Below, piece after piece: positions 10,926-27,782 of a DNA stretch of 64,000 nucleotides. Numbering within the stretch: the first letter of the stretch is position 1; the number at the start of each line of letters is the position of its first letter. The notes below the pieces were generated by a model. The model was not told where the DNA came from. It saw nothing but the letters and a program-made list of their open reading frames with translations, and ran no database searches. The DNA is from Theristus sp. LFF4_11. Lineage: Eukaryota > Nematoda > Chromadorea > Monhysterida > Xyalidae. The stretch is from NCBI GenBank assembly GCA_030248135.1, contig JASANC010002039.1, forward strand, positions 109,669 through 173,668. Direction: 5' to 3'. The translations under genes and the position numbers were made by a program.

Positions 10926-11636
10926 TAGGGTTGTTAAACAAAAATGAAAATTTAAAAAAAAAAGTGATTAAAAAAAACAAAAATGCCGATTAAAAAAAAA
11001 AAAAAATTCGAAAAATTTTCCTCTAATGTGCTCTGAAAACCTCAATTTTGGCACAATTTTTGGAAAGTTCAACAAAAATTTTCTTTGATTATACCTCGTA
11101 AAACCTTTAGCAGTCGATTTTGGGCCGTTTTACCGACTGATTTTAGGCTTCGACAACATCTGCGATGAAGTTTTTGAGCGTCCCAAAGCTTAGCCTACCA
11201 TTTCCGATGCAGATAAGGTGACGATTCGTCTCGCAGAGCGTCCGATTGTGCTCGCTGCTCCGTTTGCAAGCGCTACGTTGTCTGGTTGCTGCTTCGTGTC
11301 GTGTCGTCGCGACACCATCAGAAGAATTGATCGAATTTCAAGGCGGTATGTTTGTCTTCACTTTAGCATTAGCTTAGCTGGGGACAATTAGTGACGTTTT
11401 GGAGGTCAAAACACAAGAAGAGGCATGGTGACGGTTTGGAAAAGGGGTAATTGAGGTCACCAAAACAAAATCTGCAAAGTTCCGCCATACGGGAGTCATT
11501 CGGGAGGCGCTTGCATATCACATGTGGTTCTTCAGACTCCCTGATTGATTTAGCACAACTTTGATTTTTGAAATTTAAAAAAAAAAATTTAAAAAAAAAA
11601 CAAAAATGACGATTTTTGTTTTTTTTAACAACCCTA
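10926..11636. mobile_element. Element C, hAT-like MITE with 8-bp target duplication
   Basis: 711 bp. The terminal inverted repeats are tagggttgttaaac (left) and ttttaacaaccct plus a (right). The insert is flanked on both sides by cttgggtc (10918-10925 and 11637-11644). The 8-bp duplication and the 5'-TAGGG terminus fit the hAT superfamily rule. No transposase frame is present, so it is non-autonomous. Confidence 0.85.
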
Positions 11637-11956
11637 CTTGGGTCATTTATTTTGTGTTGGGCCATTTATTTTGTCTTGAGCCACGCATTAGTAAAGAGCG
11701 CCATTTTTTGTTGTGTCAAAAAAATCTCGAGTTAAAAAAGATTTAAAAAAAATTAAAAAGACCCTAGACGTACGTAAAGAGAAGAGACAACACACCTAGC
11801 AGAGCAGCAGAGTAGCGCAACGTTGCAATTGACGACTACGACAAGTTGGCTGCGCGACAAAACGAGGACTGAGGGCGCAGGCATTACGCAACAAAATACA
11901 AATATAATCATTGAACGTGTGACAGATAACCAAAAATCGCCCAGACGAAAGTCAAA

Positions 11957-14900
11957 ATGACGGACATGATGGCGCAGATGTTGGATGAGCTGATGGGCAA
12001 AGATCGAAATACAGCGCCCGACGAACGAAAAGTGGTAGAATTAGATTGCAATTCTTTTAGATTTGGTTCACCAACGATTAAAGCAAGCTGAGCGGTCAGT
12101 TATTTTTGTTCATTCATGAAAATTGGCTTTTTCATCGCACCCGTTCCGGAAACTGGCAAATACTGCCCCCGGCCCCGAGCCAAATATACCCTCCACGGAT
12201 GGATCAGAAGGGAGCAGACCATCAGATTTTCAAGTGGTTACTTTAAGTTTCTCCACGCTCGACAGAAGCCCAACAAAAGACAGAAACTCAAAAATGTCCA
12301 CTCGTTTCTTTTGCAGGAACTGCGGTTTGACGATCCGAATGTTTGCAAAAATTTTCTCGTCGGTTTTTGTCCGCACGAATTGTTTACGAATACAAAAGTG
12401 GACATGGGTATGGTATTATGGGTTTGTTTTTTGTCAACTATTGCTGTTTTGATCTATTGTCCGTTGATTTGAAACAACAAGTGGATGCTGCGTGTGTATA
12501 AACACTAGGGATGGCACGGAAAACGGCAACCGTTTTTTGTCATCCCTAATACAGGTCCCTGCAAGGGCACACACGACGTGAAGTACCGTCAGCAATATCG
12601 AGAAAGCTCGAGGTTTGAAAAACTCGGTTACGAGGCAGAATTCGAGTCCATACTGACTCGACTACGGAATGACATGGACCGAAAAATTGCAAAGAACAAC
12701 GATCGACTGAAATTGACGCAGCCAGAGGGAGCGGTAAGGATGCATCTCCACATTGAATTTTGTGTTGAATTTCTATTCTGTGCCACAATTCAGAACAAGT
12801 CTCTGACGCGTGCAGTGGAAAGTTGATGTGATCTGTGCTGTTGGCAGTCAACAGTCAAGACAAACAAGCAATTAAACCAGTCCAACCAGCACTATTTTCA
12901 AAAGGACTGTTTGAATAAATTTAGTGGGCGAGCTGTATAATCTTTTGATTCTTTGCGTTTCAAGGCGAATGACTTGCGCAAAGATCGCGCGATCGTTCGT
13001 GTGAACGAGCTGGAGAAGAAAATCAACGAATGCATCATGAAAGCAGAGGAGTTGGGCGCTGTGGGCCGCGTGCAGGAGGCGCAGGCGGCGTCGAAGGAGG
13101 CCGATCAGTACCGAGTCGAAAAGATGAATGCCGAAACGGTGTCGTTCACTGATTTGACTACACATTGTTGTTCCGGTTCGGTTTTTTTGCAATTCCAAAA
13201 TGTTTCACGTCAGGTTCTACAATCGATCCTGAACGACGACGGCGCTGGACCGGGCGGCAAACCGATGGAGGTGAGTTTTCTCGGCAGGCGGCCGGCTGAC
13301 TGAATGATTGTCTCATTCTTTGTTCTGCACGACTGGTTTGTTTGGAACCGATTTGTTCGGTCTGACGAGCGACTGACTGTTTCGGTCTGTCCAACCTTCG
13401 TTGATCTGTTTGCCAGGTGTGCCCAGTGTGCGGCTGTTTTCTGATTGTCGGCGACGCTCAATGTCGTGTGGATGAACATTTGAGTGGAAAACTGCACACC
13501 GGATTCGCCAAGATTCGAGCGACACTCGATGAAATTGATGTGAGCGAACGGCATTTTTCCCTACTGGGATTTTTTTCAAGACGTCTTAGGTGTCTATGGA
13601 CTCCTAAACTGAAATTTTAAGGTATCCAGCTAATAAATTTGGTATCTGAAGACAAAACTGCCTTGAGATGGCTGTCATTCAGGTGTCTCTGACACCTATT
13701 TAGGTGTAAAAAACTTGTTTCTCCGTAACTGTTTTTATTTCTCACTCTTCCAAATTTCCATTCTGCGCCATTTTTTCTAGCGACGGCGAGAGGAGCGACG
13801 CAAAAAGTTGAAGGAGGAATCGAGAAGCACGAGCAGAAAACGCACTCGTTCTCGCTCACGGTTGGCTGTTCTCCCATTTTTGCAGTTGCACTTCTGACCT
13901 CACTCAATTGTTGCCGTTTCCACTCGGTGGTGTGGCTAGGAAGGGTGGAGGTGAATTAGACGAATGGGATTTTTTCAGTGATAAACACCGAAGTAGTGGC
14001 AGCCGTGATCGTAGTCGGGATCGACGGAAGAGGTTGGTCGAATGAAGGTGGCATCTGAACATTGAACTAGCAACAGTCATACTATATTTTTTCTGAATAC
14101 GCTCTTTTTGATTTTTAATTGTATAAGTTCCGTGTACGGGAAAGTTCTGAATGGGGTTGGCAGAAACCGTTTTTTTAAATCCAAGGGAATACCGGGTTTT
14201 CCGGATTTTTCCGAAAAAAACGGGGAACTGTAGAGGTGAAATAAACAGAACATTTAGACATTTCGGTTTGAAGACAAAGTTTTTGTGCAAAAATATTAAA
14301 TTTACGACAACACAAGGCCAGAAAAAGAAAAAAACGACGGTTTGTTCTAAAAAAATTTATATTTTATTATTCGACAAAAAAACGCGGTTTCACAATTACA
14401 TCTGCTCATTTTGACTTTGAAAACGAAAAACAAATGGTTTTGGCTTCACACATAAATTCGGGAATCGGGACACACGAAACAACGGATAAGGTCAGTGAAG
14501 AAAACTGATACACAAAGCACAAACGGAATACAAACGCAATGTCAAGATGAGATATAACAAAATGAAAAAAAAGAAGATTCATTGTATCTCTCTCTGCAAG
14601 TTGGGCGTGGTCGCAGTCCATTTGATTCCCCCGAAACATTGCTTTCTTGCAAAACTAGAACAAAAAACGTCGCATTGAAAATTTTGAAAAAAAACTTGAA
14701 GAAAACCTGAAAACCCGTTTTTTCATGTTTTTTCAGGTAACAAAAATTTGCCTGAGGAAAAAACCGGGAAAAATTTCTTTTTGGAAGGAAAAAGGAAAAA
14801 ACCCTAGTTCTGTCTGACATGATGATACCGGTCAACATCTGAGCATTTCATTCTTCAACATCCAAACCTTCAAACTCAGATAAGCTGGATAAAAACAAAC

Positions 14901-16092
14901 AAATTCTTCCATCAGCCGCGAACGCAGCAGTCGCCACAGCGAGTCATCGTCACGACGCAGTGACCGCGACAAGGATAAGGACCGCGACAAGGACAAGGAC
15001 CGCGACAAGGATCGCCGATCGTCGGCGTCGCGTCATCGGAGTCGATCTCGTGACAAGGATCGCGATCGTGACAAGAAGTCCAGCAGCGGACGGGGCGACT
15101 CAAAGTCCGGCGGCGGTTCTTCGCATCACAGCACCAGCAGAAAGGACAAGGATAGCAAGGACCGCGATAAGGACAAGAAGGACAGCAAGGACCGCGATAA
15201 GGACAAGAAGGACAGCAAGGACCGCGATAAGGACAAGGACCGCGATAAGGACAAGGACCGCGATAAGGACAAGAAGGACCGCGACAAGGACAAGGCCAGC
15301 AGCAAAAAGGATGGCGACCGCCGGGCCAGTCGAGACGGCGAGACGATGGAGGATCGCGAACCGGAGAGCAAGCGGCGTCGGTCGAAGTCGCCGGACGCGA
15401 TCGAGACAGCGGACGGGCAGCAGCAGCAGAACGGCGAGTCCGATGACGCGTCGGCGGTGACTGCGACCGTTTTAGCGGGCAACACACCGCGGCTGGCGGG
15501 CTGGCCGACGGGCAGCTCTGGCGCGCTGAAAGCAGCTGACGGTGGTGGTGATACTGTTGCTGCGGATGACGCAGAGCATCAGAAACGAGGTATTACTGCC
15601 AGTGAGCAGAGCGCAAATGGTGATACCGAGAAACGAGGTGAGTTTGCCAGTGTTCTATCGTGTTTCTCATGTTCTTCTCTCTCAATACGTGCATTTTTGA
15701 GCATACACACGCTCTGATCTCTGCTGATGCGGTTGGTGTGTGACGCTTAGAAAGGGGCGAGAGGTGAGCGGCAAAGTTCACGTCATAAACATTCTGTAAT
15801 TCGAGAGAAAGAATATATTTGGTCGCGCAATTGTCGTCCGAAATTGAACCAGCGACGGTATCGAGGTTTGAACCATGGTCGATCAATAAACCTTTAACGC
15901 ACCAAAAAGAACTCAATGAAAAGCGTGTTTTTGCTAGTTTGGCGGTGCAGTTTACCGCGGTTAATGAAGCCATTGAGCGTTTCTAGTACAAACGTAATTC
16001 TGCAGTGGGTTTCCAGTTTTCATGAAATGCGTTTTGTTGCAGAATCGGACGAGCCAACGTCGATGAACGACGCGACCAACGAAACTGCTTGA
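11957..16092 (+). CDS. LUC7L3: LUC7-like 3 (CROP) U1 snRNP-associated splicing factor, 10 exons
   Basis: Nuclear protein of the LUC7 family, which contacts U1 snRNP and affects 5' splice-site choice. Exons: 11957-12031, 12317-12407, 12555-12733, 12965-13138, 13214-13270, 13417-13539, 13781-13860, 13979-14032, 14916-15637, 16043-16092; every phase agrees, about 534 residues. Seen: N-terminal MLDELMGKDRNTAPDERK; a first zinc finger VCKNFLVGFCP...GPCKGTH; a coiled stretch with ELEKKINECIMKAEELG; a second finger CPVCGCFLIVGDAQ...HLSGKLH; then an RS tail changing into a long K/D/R region (exon 9) with 30-bp tandem units (about 15145-15300). The LMGKDRN start and acidic C-terminus ending in TNETA match LUC7L3 better than LUC7L/LUC7L2. 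Start chosen as the only ATG that gives the family N-terminus. Confidence 0.95.
15145..15300 (+). repeat. Coding tandem repeat for K/D/R-rich tail
   Basis: About 30-bp units of the type agcaaggaccgcgataagga encode repeated Asp-Arg-Asp-Lys blocks in LUC7L3 exon 9. Two shorter variants follow. The repeat lies within the reading frame and keeps it. Confidence 0.85.
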
Positions 16093-17038
16093 GACCGTTG
16101 GCTACCATTCATTTCATTTTTTACTGTATTGGAAAAAAGCAATTTTGAATTCGTTCATCTGCTGGCAAGGTTGGTGACGAATGGGTGTGGAATTGGAATT
16201 TGTTGATCGAATGACATTTTCAGTGTTTCTTTTTTAACTCGACGATCTGAGTGTGATCAGCAGGAGAGATGATTGAGCGACATTGGATGCTCGTTGTGGT
16301 TAGTGTTGGTTTTTTTCTGTACTGACTTCTCTTTGTTGGAACCTGTCAGTGACTTGAGCCATGGCTCTTTAATGTCTTTGTTTATGATGATGTTTTCAGT
16401 CTTAACAGGTTCTGACAAACAGATGATACTCTGTCCGGTACTTTTTATGGGCACTACTATATCAAAGTGTACGGTCAAGCAAAGAATCGGGTATCGCCAT
16501 AAAAAGAATCTGGCATTTCCATGTCTCTTTTTTGTAATTCCAAAGCTAAAAAGGATTTTGAGCCGTGTTCGTTGGCCGAACAGCCTGTCAGGTTAGTGGT
16601 TTTGTTGCATGCGTAAATCAGCCGCTGTAACTTTTGACCGATTATTTTCAATGAAGTTTTGAAACCGTGCAAAATTGTGGTTGGTGTCAACAATTTTTTT
16701 TTGTATCAGTTTCTCTTGTGTATTCGAGTTTGTTGTGGTGTCATGCTTTGTCGTCGGTTTTGCCATCTGATTTTTACTTTGCGGGACGAATCAAATGGAA
16801 TAAACGGTTTTGTTTGAGTGTTGAAAGAATACAACATTGCTAACGTAACGTCAAAACTGTTCAAGTGAGACTGGCTGAAACTAACAGACCGCTCCAAACC
16901 TGCGTTCACGTTAATTGGAACAGCTTTTTGATTTTCAAGCACAGCACAGAAATACGCAGCAATCACAGATCCCTCCTTCAAAATCAGGCGACCTGTTCGT
17001 TGAGCCATTCTAAATAACGTGCACGTTTGGAACGCGGT
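16093..17038. other. Convergent intergenic region, 3' UTRs of LUC7L3 and the aminopeptidase
   Basis: T-rich near 16100-16450. A possible polyadenylation signal for LUC7L3 is aataaa at about 16799. I see no conserved exon in it. Confidence 0.5.
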
Positions 17039-21849
<4,811 letters not shown>

Positions 21850-21914
21850 CTAAAATAAAGCGATTTGCAAAATTTTCGCTTCTCGATCAGTCGACCTAAC
21901 CTAAAAACGAAATC

Positions 21915-23398
21915 GTCTCAAACTGGCCAGACTCAATCTGGCTCCGGTCTCAATCGGGCCAGTTTCAATCTGGCTCGTCTCAATCTGGCTCGGCTCAATC
22001 TGGCTCGGCTCAATCGGGCTCGGCTCAATCGGGCTCGGCTTAATCTGGCTTGTTTCAATCTGGCCAGACAGAATTTTTTATTATATCTTTGTGTGTGTCT
22101 TCTATTTATGTCATAAAATTGTGGGAATGTAAACATATAAACGCGTTTTGGTTTCCCTTTTTGCCTTGGTTTCTGCAAGAATGCATGTTTTTCGAGTTAT
22201 ATTGAACCAATTTTTACACTTCTTTTACCTTTCCTGACCAATTTTTTGTCATGATTTCAAATCTGAACAAAGATTTTTTTATAAAGACACGAAATGAGAA
22301 GTTATCGAGAGACGGAAAAAACAAGAAAGCAACAAAAAGAGATGACCAACTGTAGAAGACAGTATTTACAAACAAATTCTAGGGGTGGGGGTTTGTTGAA
22401 AAATGGCAAAAATACCTTGCATGGCAGGCAAGAAATTTTAGTCACTTACTTAGAAAACATGAACTTGGACCTCCACTATTTTTTAGCCCAAACGAAAAAC
22501 ATTGCCCCTGTGCGGAAGCAAAGTTCGAAAAAAAACGGATTTTTGCATGAAAAACAGCTATTTTTTGTCTCACATCGGGTTTATTCATCGATAACTTAAA
22601 AAAGGTAATACAACTATTGCTGCTTTTAATTTCCCTTCACACAATCGCGAAGATTTTTATTTTCACTCATCAATTGCCCATGCTAAGCGCGCGAAAGAAG
22701 CGCGAATGTGCGCGAAACAATAGGGCTCGATTGTGCATTGAAACTGGCGGCTCACATTTCGAGAAGGATTAGCAGTAATTTTTGACAGTTTTTTGCTTCC
22801 GCACAGGGGCAATGTTTATCGTTTGGGCTGAAAATTGGTGGAGGTCTAAGTTTGTCTTTCAAAAGTAAGCGACTAAAATTTCAGCTCAAACGGTCCAACC
22901 GTTGGCGAGTTAGGGCAATTCAAAGTTGTACCCACTACTTTTGAACCACTCTGTACAAGATGCATAAAAAGTCACGAAAAAACAAAAGACAGATTGCGTG
23001 TGGCATCTCGGACATTGTGGACCATTCTGTTGTAAATGCTCTAAATTTACACATCGTCTTCATCACTTTTCTGTGCACTCATGTGCGCACCGCTGTACAA
23101 GGTGCATGTCATACCATTGTTTTTTACTTGTTACGTGTCAAGAAACAGACCATTATTGTCCGCCACGTGTGTGTTTGTGTGTGTGCGTTTTACTTCTCCC
23201 CGTGCGCGTGTGCAGTGCACACACGAATGCAATAAAAAATTCTGTCTGGCCAGATTGAAACAAGCCAGATTAAGCCGAGCCCGATTGAGCCGAGCCCGAT
23301 TGAGCCGAGCCAGATTGAGCCGAGCCAGATTGAGACGAGCCCGATTGAGACTGGCCTGATTGAGACCGGAGCCAGATTGAGTCTGGCCAATTTGAGAC
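21915..23398. mobile_element. Foldback element G with arms made of 15-bp tandem repeats
   Basis: The left arm (21915 to about 22072) is a run of units near ctcggctcaatctgg. The right arm (about 23240-23398) is its reverse complement, unit for unit. Both outer ends read tctcaaa(c/t)tggccagactc, and both inner ends read ctggccagacagaatttttt. The 1.17-kb core has a second inverted pair (about 22482-22525 and 22788-22832, with tgcttccgcacaggggcaat). No transposase and no target duplication were seen. Confidence 0.8.
22380..22440. repeat. Fragment of MITE family E inside element G
   Basis: The string from taggggtgggggtttgttga through gcaaaaataccttgcatggc matches 55907-55965 almost exactly. Confidence 0.7.
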
Positions 23399-23514
23399 CG
23401 ACCCGGCTAAAACAGCGTATGATGTTGCCAAGGCCCAGAGGTGCACGGGCGCCATTTTCATGCCTGTACCTGACAGGTAGCCAAGCCGGCCAAAAAAGGG
23501 TAATTTGGTATGAC

Positions 23515-23752
23515 CTATTTTTTTCAAACGTGTCCCACTGAAATGACGTCATGTGTCGCCAAACATGCGCTTGCCGTTCACAGCAAACCAGACTTTCCGT
23601 TTAGCCGATTTCTTCCCGTAAACAAATGGTGAATGACAATGTCGAATCAGTCACACCAAACTGACATTTTAGTGCCTGTACTTTGACAAACGGGCGTTTT
23701 TAAAGTAAATGACGTCATTTTAGTCCGGATACATTTGAAAAAATCCACAATA
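23515..23752. mobile_element. MITE family F, copy 2
   Basis: Full relative of 19299-19527 in the opposite orientation. It has terminal cctattttttt and, at the other end, aaaaaatccacaatagg. Each arm holds tgacgtca (about 23546 and 23711). It lies between the aminopeptidase and TMED genes. Confidence 0.75.
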
Positions 23753-24856
23753 GGTGATATTAACTGTTTTTGTGGTTGCTGTAGATCGTTTTTTTTTAGT
23801 TTTTTAATACCCACGCTCATCAGACTGTGAGGTCAACGTTTCAATTCATTCACGACGCAATAAACGTTTACCACGATTTGACAGTTATCCAAAGAAGCCG
23901 AAATAATGACAATGTTGCGCGAAGCGCAACTTTTTTCAAATTGCTGTTTTCATGTTTTGAAATTTGGTTGATGAAAAATGGATGATTTGTTCAACTGGCC
24001 GCTTCAAATTTGGAGTAACCTGGTAGATGATACCTGTTCCATTGTTTGTTCCCCGACCGACCGTCATGCCTGTTCTTGGATCGGCCTCGGAACAGGCATA
24101 CCAGGCTCCCGTGCATATCTGCCAAGGGCGAATTGCACAGAACCACCCTACAACTTGATTGATTTATAGGTGGTTCGCGAGGAGCATCTACAAACGTGAC
24201 GATTACCACCAACCTTCGGTGACCCTGTTGCACTTGCGAACTTGCGCACGTCACGTCCAATCACAGACAATCGTACACTGGTGATTCGCCTCATCTTACT
24301 GCACTTCTTCTGAATAAGCACTGGGAAACATCACACATTTTTTTTTGTGACAAATTAAGAAAGACGTGGTCTGGTGCATTCTGCCACTTACGCCAGGTTT
24401 TGCCTCAGAATTTTCTCTCTATTTCATTCGTGTAGTTTATTGTCGCCGCCAATACAAACAAACCAACACCATAACGGCTCATAACAAATAACTTAGCGAT
24501 TCAAATGACGGAAATACATCAAAACACCTGCAAAGAAACGGACATCACAAACTTCATCACGAACTCTAATATTACCTGGAAAAGATTCAATTGTAACCAA
24601 TATCCCGCAACCGGTATGAACGCCACTAAACAACAGTAACAGCCAAATTGGCCAGTAACAAAAACCACAACGAAAAATTCACTCTCAGTCTCTCAGATCA
24701 TTCAACAAATTCACCAAACAAACAAAGACGGTAAAAAACAAAAACAACTATTTCGAACAAAAGTACAACCGCAGACAGAAACGCGAAGAAGCAGAGAAAT
24801 AGTTCAGGTCGCAAGGCAATATCCACATCGCGATTAGTTCCAAGTAGCATCGTCAA
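23753..24856. other. Region between aminopeptidase and TMED genes
   Basis: AC-rich from about 24430 to 24800 on the plus strand, as expected for the 3' UTR of the minus-strand TMED gene. A candidate AATAAA on the minus strand lies at about 24436-24441. No coding exon is recognised, and the missing first aminopeptidase exon may lie here. Confidence 0.45.
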
Positions 24857-26262
24857 TCACACGAGTTTCTTCGCCTCAAAGAAGCCCTTCAAATGTCTCA
24901 TTTGCCATGCGCCCGTCATCAGCAGTATCACAGTTTGTCCGATTGACCACCACAGCACACGTTGATTCGTCGATTCGCTGGTTTGTCGAAAACGTTCCTC
25001 GCGATACTGAAACTTGTGATTTTTTCTCCCTGCGAGAATTGTTTTTCCACACCCCTTGGACTTGGAGTGATGTGAGTGACCGCTTGATTGGTTGGTTTGA
25101 TCAATCCAAAGGGCCCAATACACACAAGAACTTATGGTGTCTTACACTTCTCTGGTATCATGTCGTGCGTGCACTGCAGAATAAAACTGACTGACTGAAG
25201 AACCAACAAAACGTGTGCGATTGAGTGTGTTTGCGAAGACTAATCACCAAAACTGCCGACTTGCCCGCTGATAGTTCTGCTCCTTCTGCACTTGGTCGAC
25301 CTGATCGAGCAGCTGACGCACGCGCAACTGCAGTTCGTCCAGTTTGTCCTTGGCCGCCACTTGAGCGTAGTCCTGCGCGTGCTCGCCTGCTTGGATGTCG
25401 AGATGGACGCGCTGCACACAAACAAAAACTGTGACAAACACACAAACGTCACATTTGTTGCGCACTACTTTGACATCGTCTCTGTTTTCGCAGTCGACTT
25501 TACACCGCACGATACATGAACAAACCAACAAAACGGAAACACAGAGGATGACTTCGGCGGTAGCGAGAAAAGTAGTGTCGAATCGGTGGAACTTGCCAGT
25601 TGTGCACCAGAGAACCACTTTGACGTGTTTGAGTAGAGACAGATGATGTGCTCGCCAGGCGCATGACTCGTGAACGTGAACTTTCCCTCGGATGTGTACA
25701 ATTTCGACAGCACCGTTTTATCATCAGGATCCTTGATCTCGACGTGCATGCCAATTCCAGGATAGTCGGCGTAGCCGCGCGTCTGCGGATCGTACAGTTG
25801 CACTTTGTAGTTGCCTGGTAATTTTGTATTTGGAAGAACAATTATGAAGTCGGGTCGGATGAGGTTGATTGCATTCATGGGATTTTGTTGTACCATTTTT
25901 TGAACAAAGTAAGTTGCGCTGTGTGTGCGCTTTTGAAAAAGGCACCTCATAGTGTATTGGTGAATCGCCAGCCATTGAATGGTGACCGCATCTTTCATGA
26001 GAGATCATGACTGATAAAGATAGAAAGTTCGAAACAAACGATACGACAGAATATTGAACCCAAAAAGATTTTCTCAATTGAAAAAAGTGAAACAAGAGTA
26101 TAAAAAGCCGAAATACCATGACAAACCTGTAACCATGGTTTCGTCCGGTATTTCTTCGATAAAACATTTGCGCTCAGTTTCGGCAATGTGGAAATACAGT
26201 GGATTAGATGATTCAATGAGCGCACACAGCACCGCGATCAGTGCGCTCAATCGAGTCACCAT
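24857..26262 (-). CDS. p24/TMED cargo receptor, alpha-type (TMED4/9-like), 4 exons
   Basis: Type I membrane protein of COPI/COPII vesicles cycling between ER and Golgi. Exons (minus): 26262-26127, 25814-25597, 25411-25265, 25006-24857; 216 residues, the normal size. Seen: signal peptide [22 protein letters not shown] domain opening [51 protein letters not shown]; a coiled region with [19 protein letters not shown]; then a membrane span in [17 protein letters not shown] and the tail [13 protein letters not shown], whose KKLV is a KKxx-type ER-retrieval signal. GEHA plus KKLV point to the alpha subfamily. Introns 2 and 3 both begin with GCAAGT instead of GT. The start at 26262 gives a good signal peptide; an ATG 24 bp upstream (26286) is also in frame. 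Confidence 0.95.
25134..25199. repeat. Short dispersed repeat (family J), copy 2
   Basis: The repeat lies in TMED intron 3. It contains tcttacacttctctggtatc, then gtgcactgcagaataaaact and gactgactga as tail. Confidence 0.7.
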
Positions 26263-26402
26263 CGTAATCGTAGTTTCAGAAACCAATCAAATGAAAACAG
26301 CAGTGTCTCACTCAACGAAGCTCTTTGCGTTTTTTCCGCAACCACTGCAATAATCACGTCTGCTCTGCTTTCAGTCAGTCACAGACTCTGCGCTGTCACA
26401 TC

Positions 26403-27453
26403 TAGGGTTAGGGGAAAAAAATCCGGATTTTTTTTTAAATTAAAAAAAAAATTAAAAAAAAATTTTTTTTAACAAGTTAGGTTTGTTCGAAGCGTCTCGT
26501 CGAGCTGAGTTCATCTAGACTATTTTCAGAACGATCCGGAAAACTATAAGAGCGAAAATCGTGTTTTATTGAAATTATGTCCATTTCATAGAGGGAAAGT
26601 TGCATTTTCAACAGTAAAACAGGACAATTTTCGACGTGTACTTGAATATTGAACCGTTCTTAGTTGTTCCTCTTTAGAAAATTACCAAAATTTGACTGTG
26701 TTCAAAAATTCCTGTTTGCTGTAGCTAAGTCGGCAACCCCTGTCGACCCGGTCGCCCCCCTCCCCCAAGACACTTACTTTCAGGTTCAACCAGCTATGCT
26801 ATCTGCCACATGGCGAGAGCCCACTCTTCAAATCATCGCATCGAAAACACGTACCATGATTTCGCGATCACGTTGCGGGCAACTGACAGACGCAAGTTTA
26901 ACACGTTAGTTTAGCTCAGCACGCAAGTTTTAACATGTGGCCAGGCCATGTTATCGGGTATCTGAAAAACGGTCGTGTGATGTGGTATTAACCAACATCT
27001 CCGCTCCAATTGTTTAACAATATATCGCACAACTCCATTGTAGACCTATAAAATACGCCAATCAACAAAATATCATGTTCATCTCATGGCCTACCACCGA
27101 CTGAAAAAACATGTTCTAAGTTGCAAGAAAACGATTTCTGAAACGATATTTCAATTCAGTTAAGTCATTTCAACGCTAAAAATTGACTCTAGAAGTCATC
27201 CAAATCGAAAAACATGGAGTACGTCGGTCAAAATGACCAAATAATGACATGTACCTAAGCACACAAAGAAGTTGGGAAGAAAATTTGGTTTGAACTTTCA
27301 AAAAATTATTTTTTGCCATAAATCGAATTTTCAGAGCAAAGTAGAAGAAAAATTTTTCAAATTTTTTTTTAAGTTTGAAAAAAAAAATCCAAATTAAAAA
27401 AAAAAACGAACAAAAAAATAAAAAAAAAATTTTTTTCAAAGCCCCTAACCTTA
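26403..27453 (+). mobile_element. Element A, plus-oriented copy 1
   Basis: Starts tagggttaggggaaaa and ends aagcccctaacctta. It is nearly identical to 28750-29802. The 8-bp flanks differ (gtcacatc left, ggggtgcc right), so one edge may have been rearranged. Confidence 0.8.
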
Positions 27454-27782
27454 GGGGTGCCGACCAAAAAGTGAGGGGGGGTCCAACCTATGGTAACGTG
27501 GGACCCCCCCATGGGGGGGTGCATTTTTTCAAAATTTTCTGTGGGGGGTCCACCCCCCCACCCCCCATGATATTTTTTCGCTTAAATTTTGAAGGAAAAA
27601 CGCTAAATTTTGCTGCAAAATCTTTGAAATTACAATGAAGATGGTCAAGTTATCATATATTCAGCTTATATTAAAGAAAGATATTATAGTTGTTACGTAG
27701 TTTATTTGGGTTTGCTTATTAGGATGACAAGACAACGACAATAATAAAAACAGACTGAACCCTGATCACAGATTATCACAGC

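Noticed and set aside
14912..15487. Cys/Pro/Arg-rich and Arg/Thr-rich frames on both strands
   Set aside because: Shadows of the LUC7L3 exon 9 repeat; the in-phase frame is the plus frame ending MEDREPESKRRR onward.
16706..17008. Minus frame starting MAQRTGRLIL
   Set aside because: It lies after the aminopeptidase stop codon and shows no family pattern; treated as 3' UTR.
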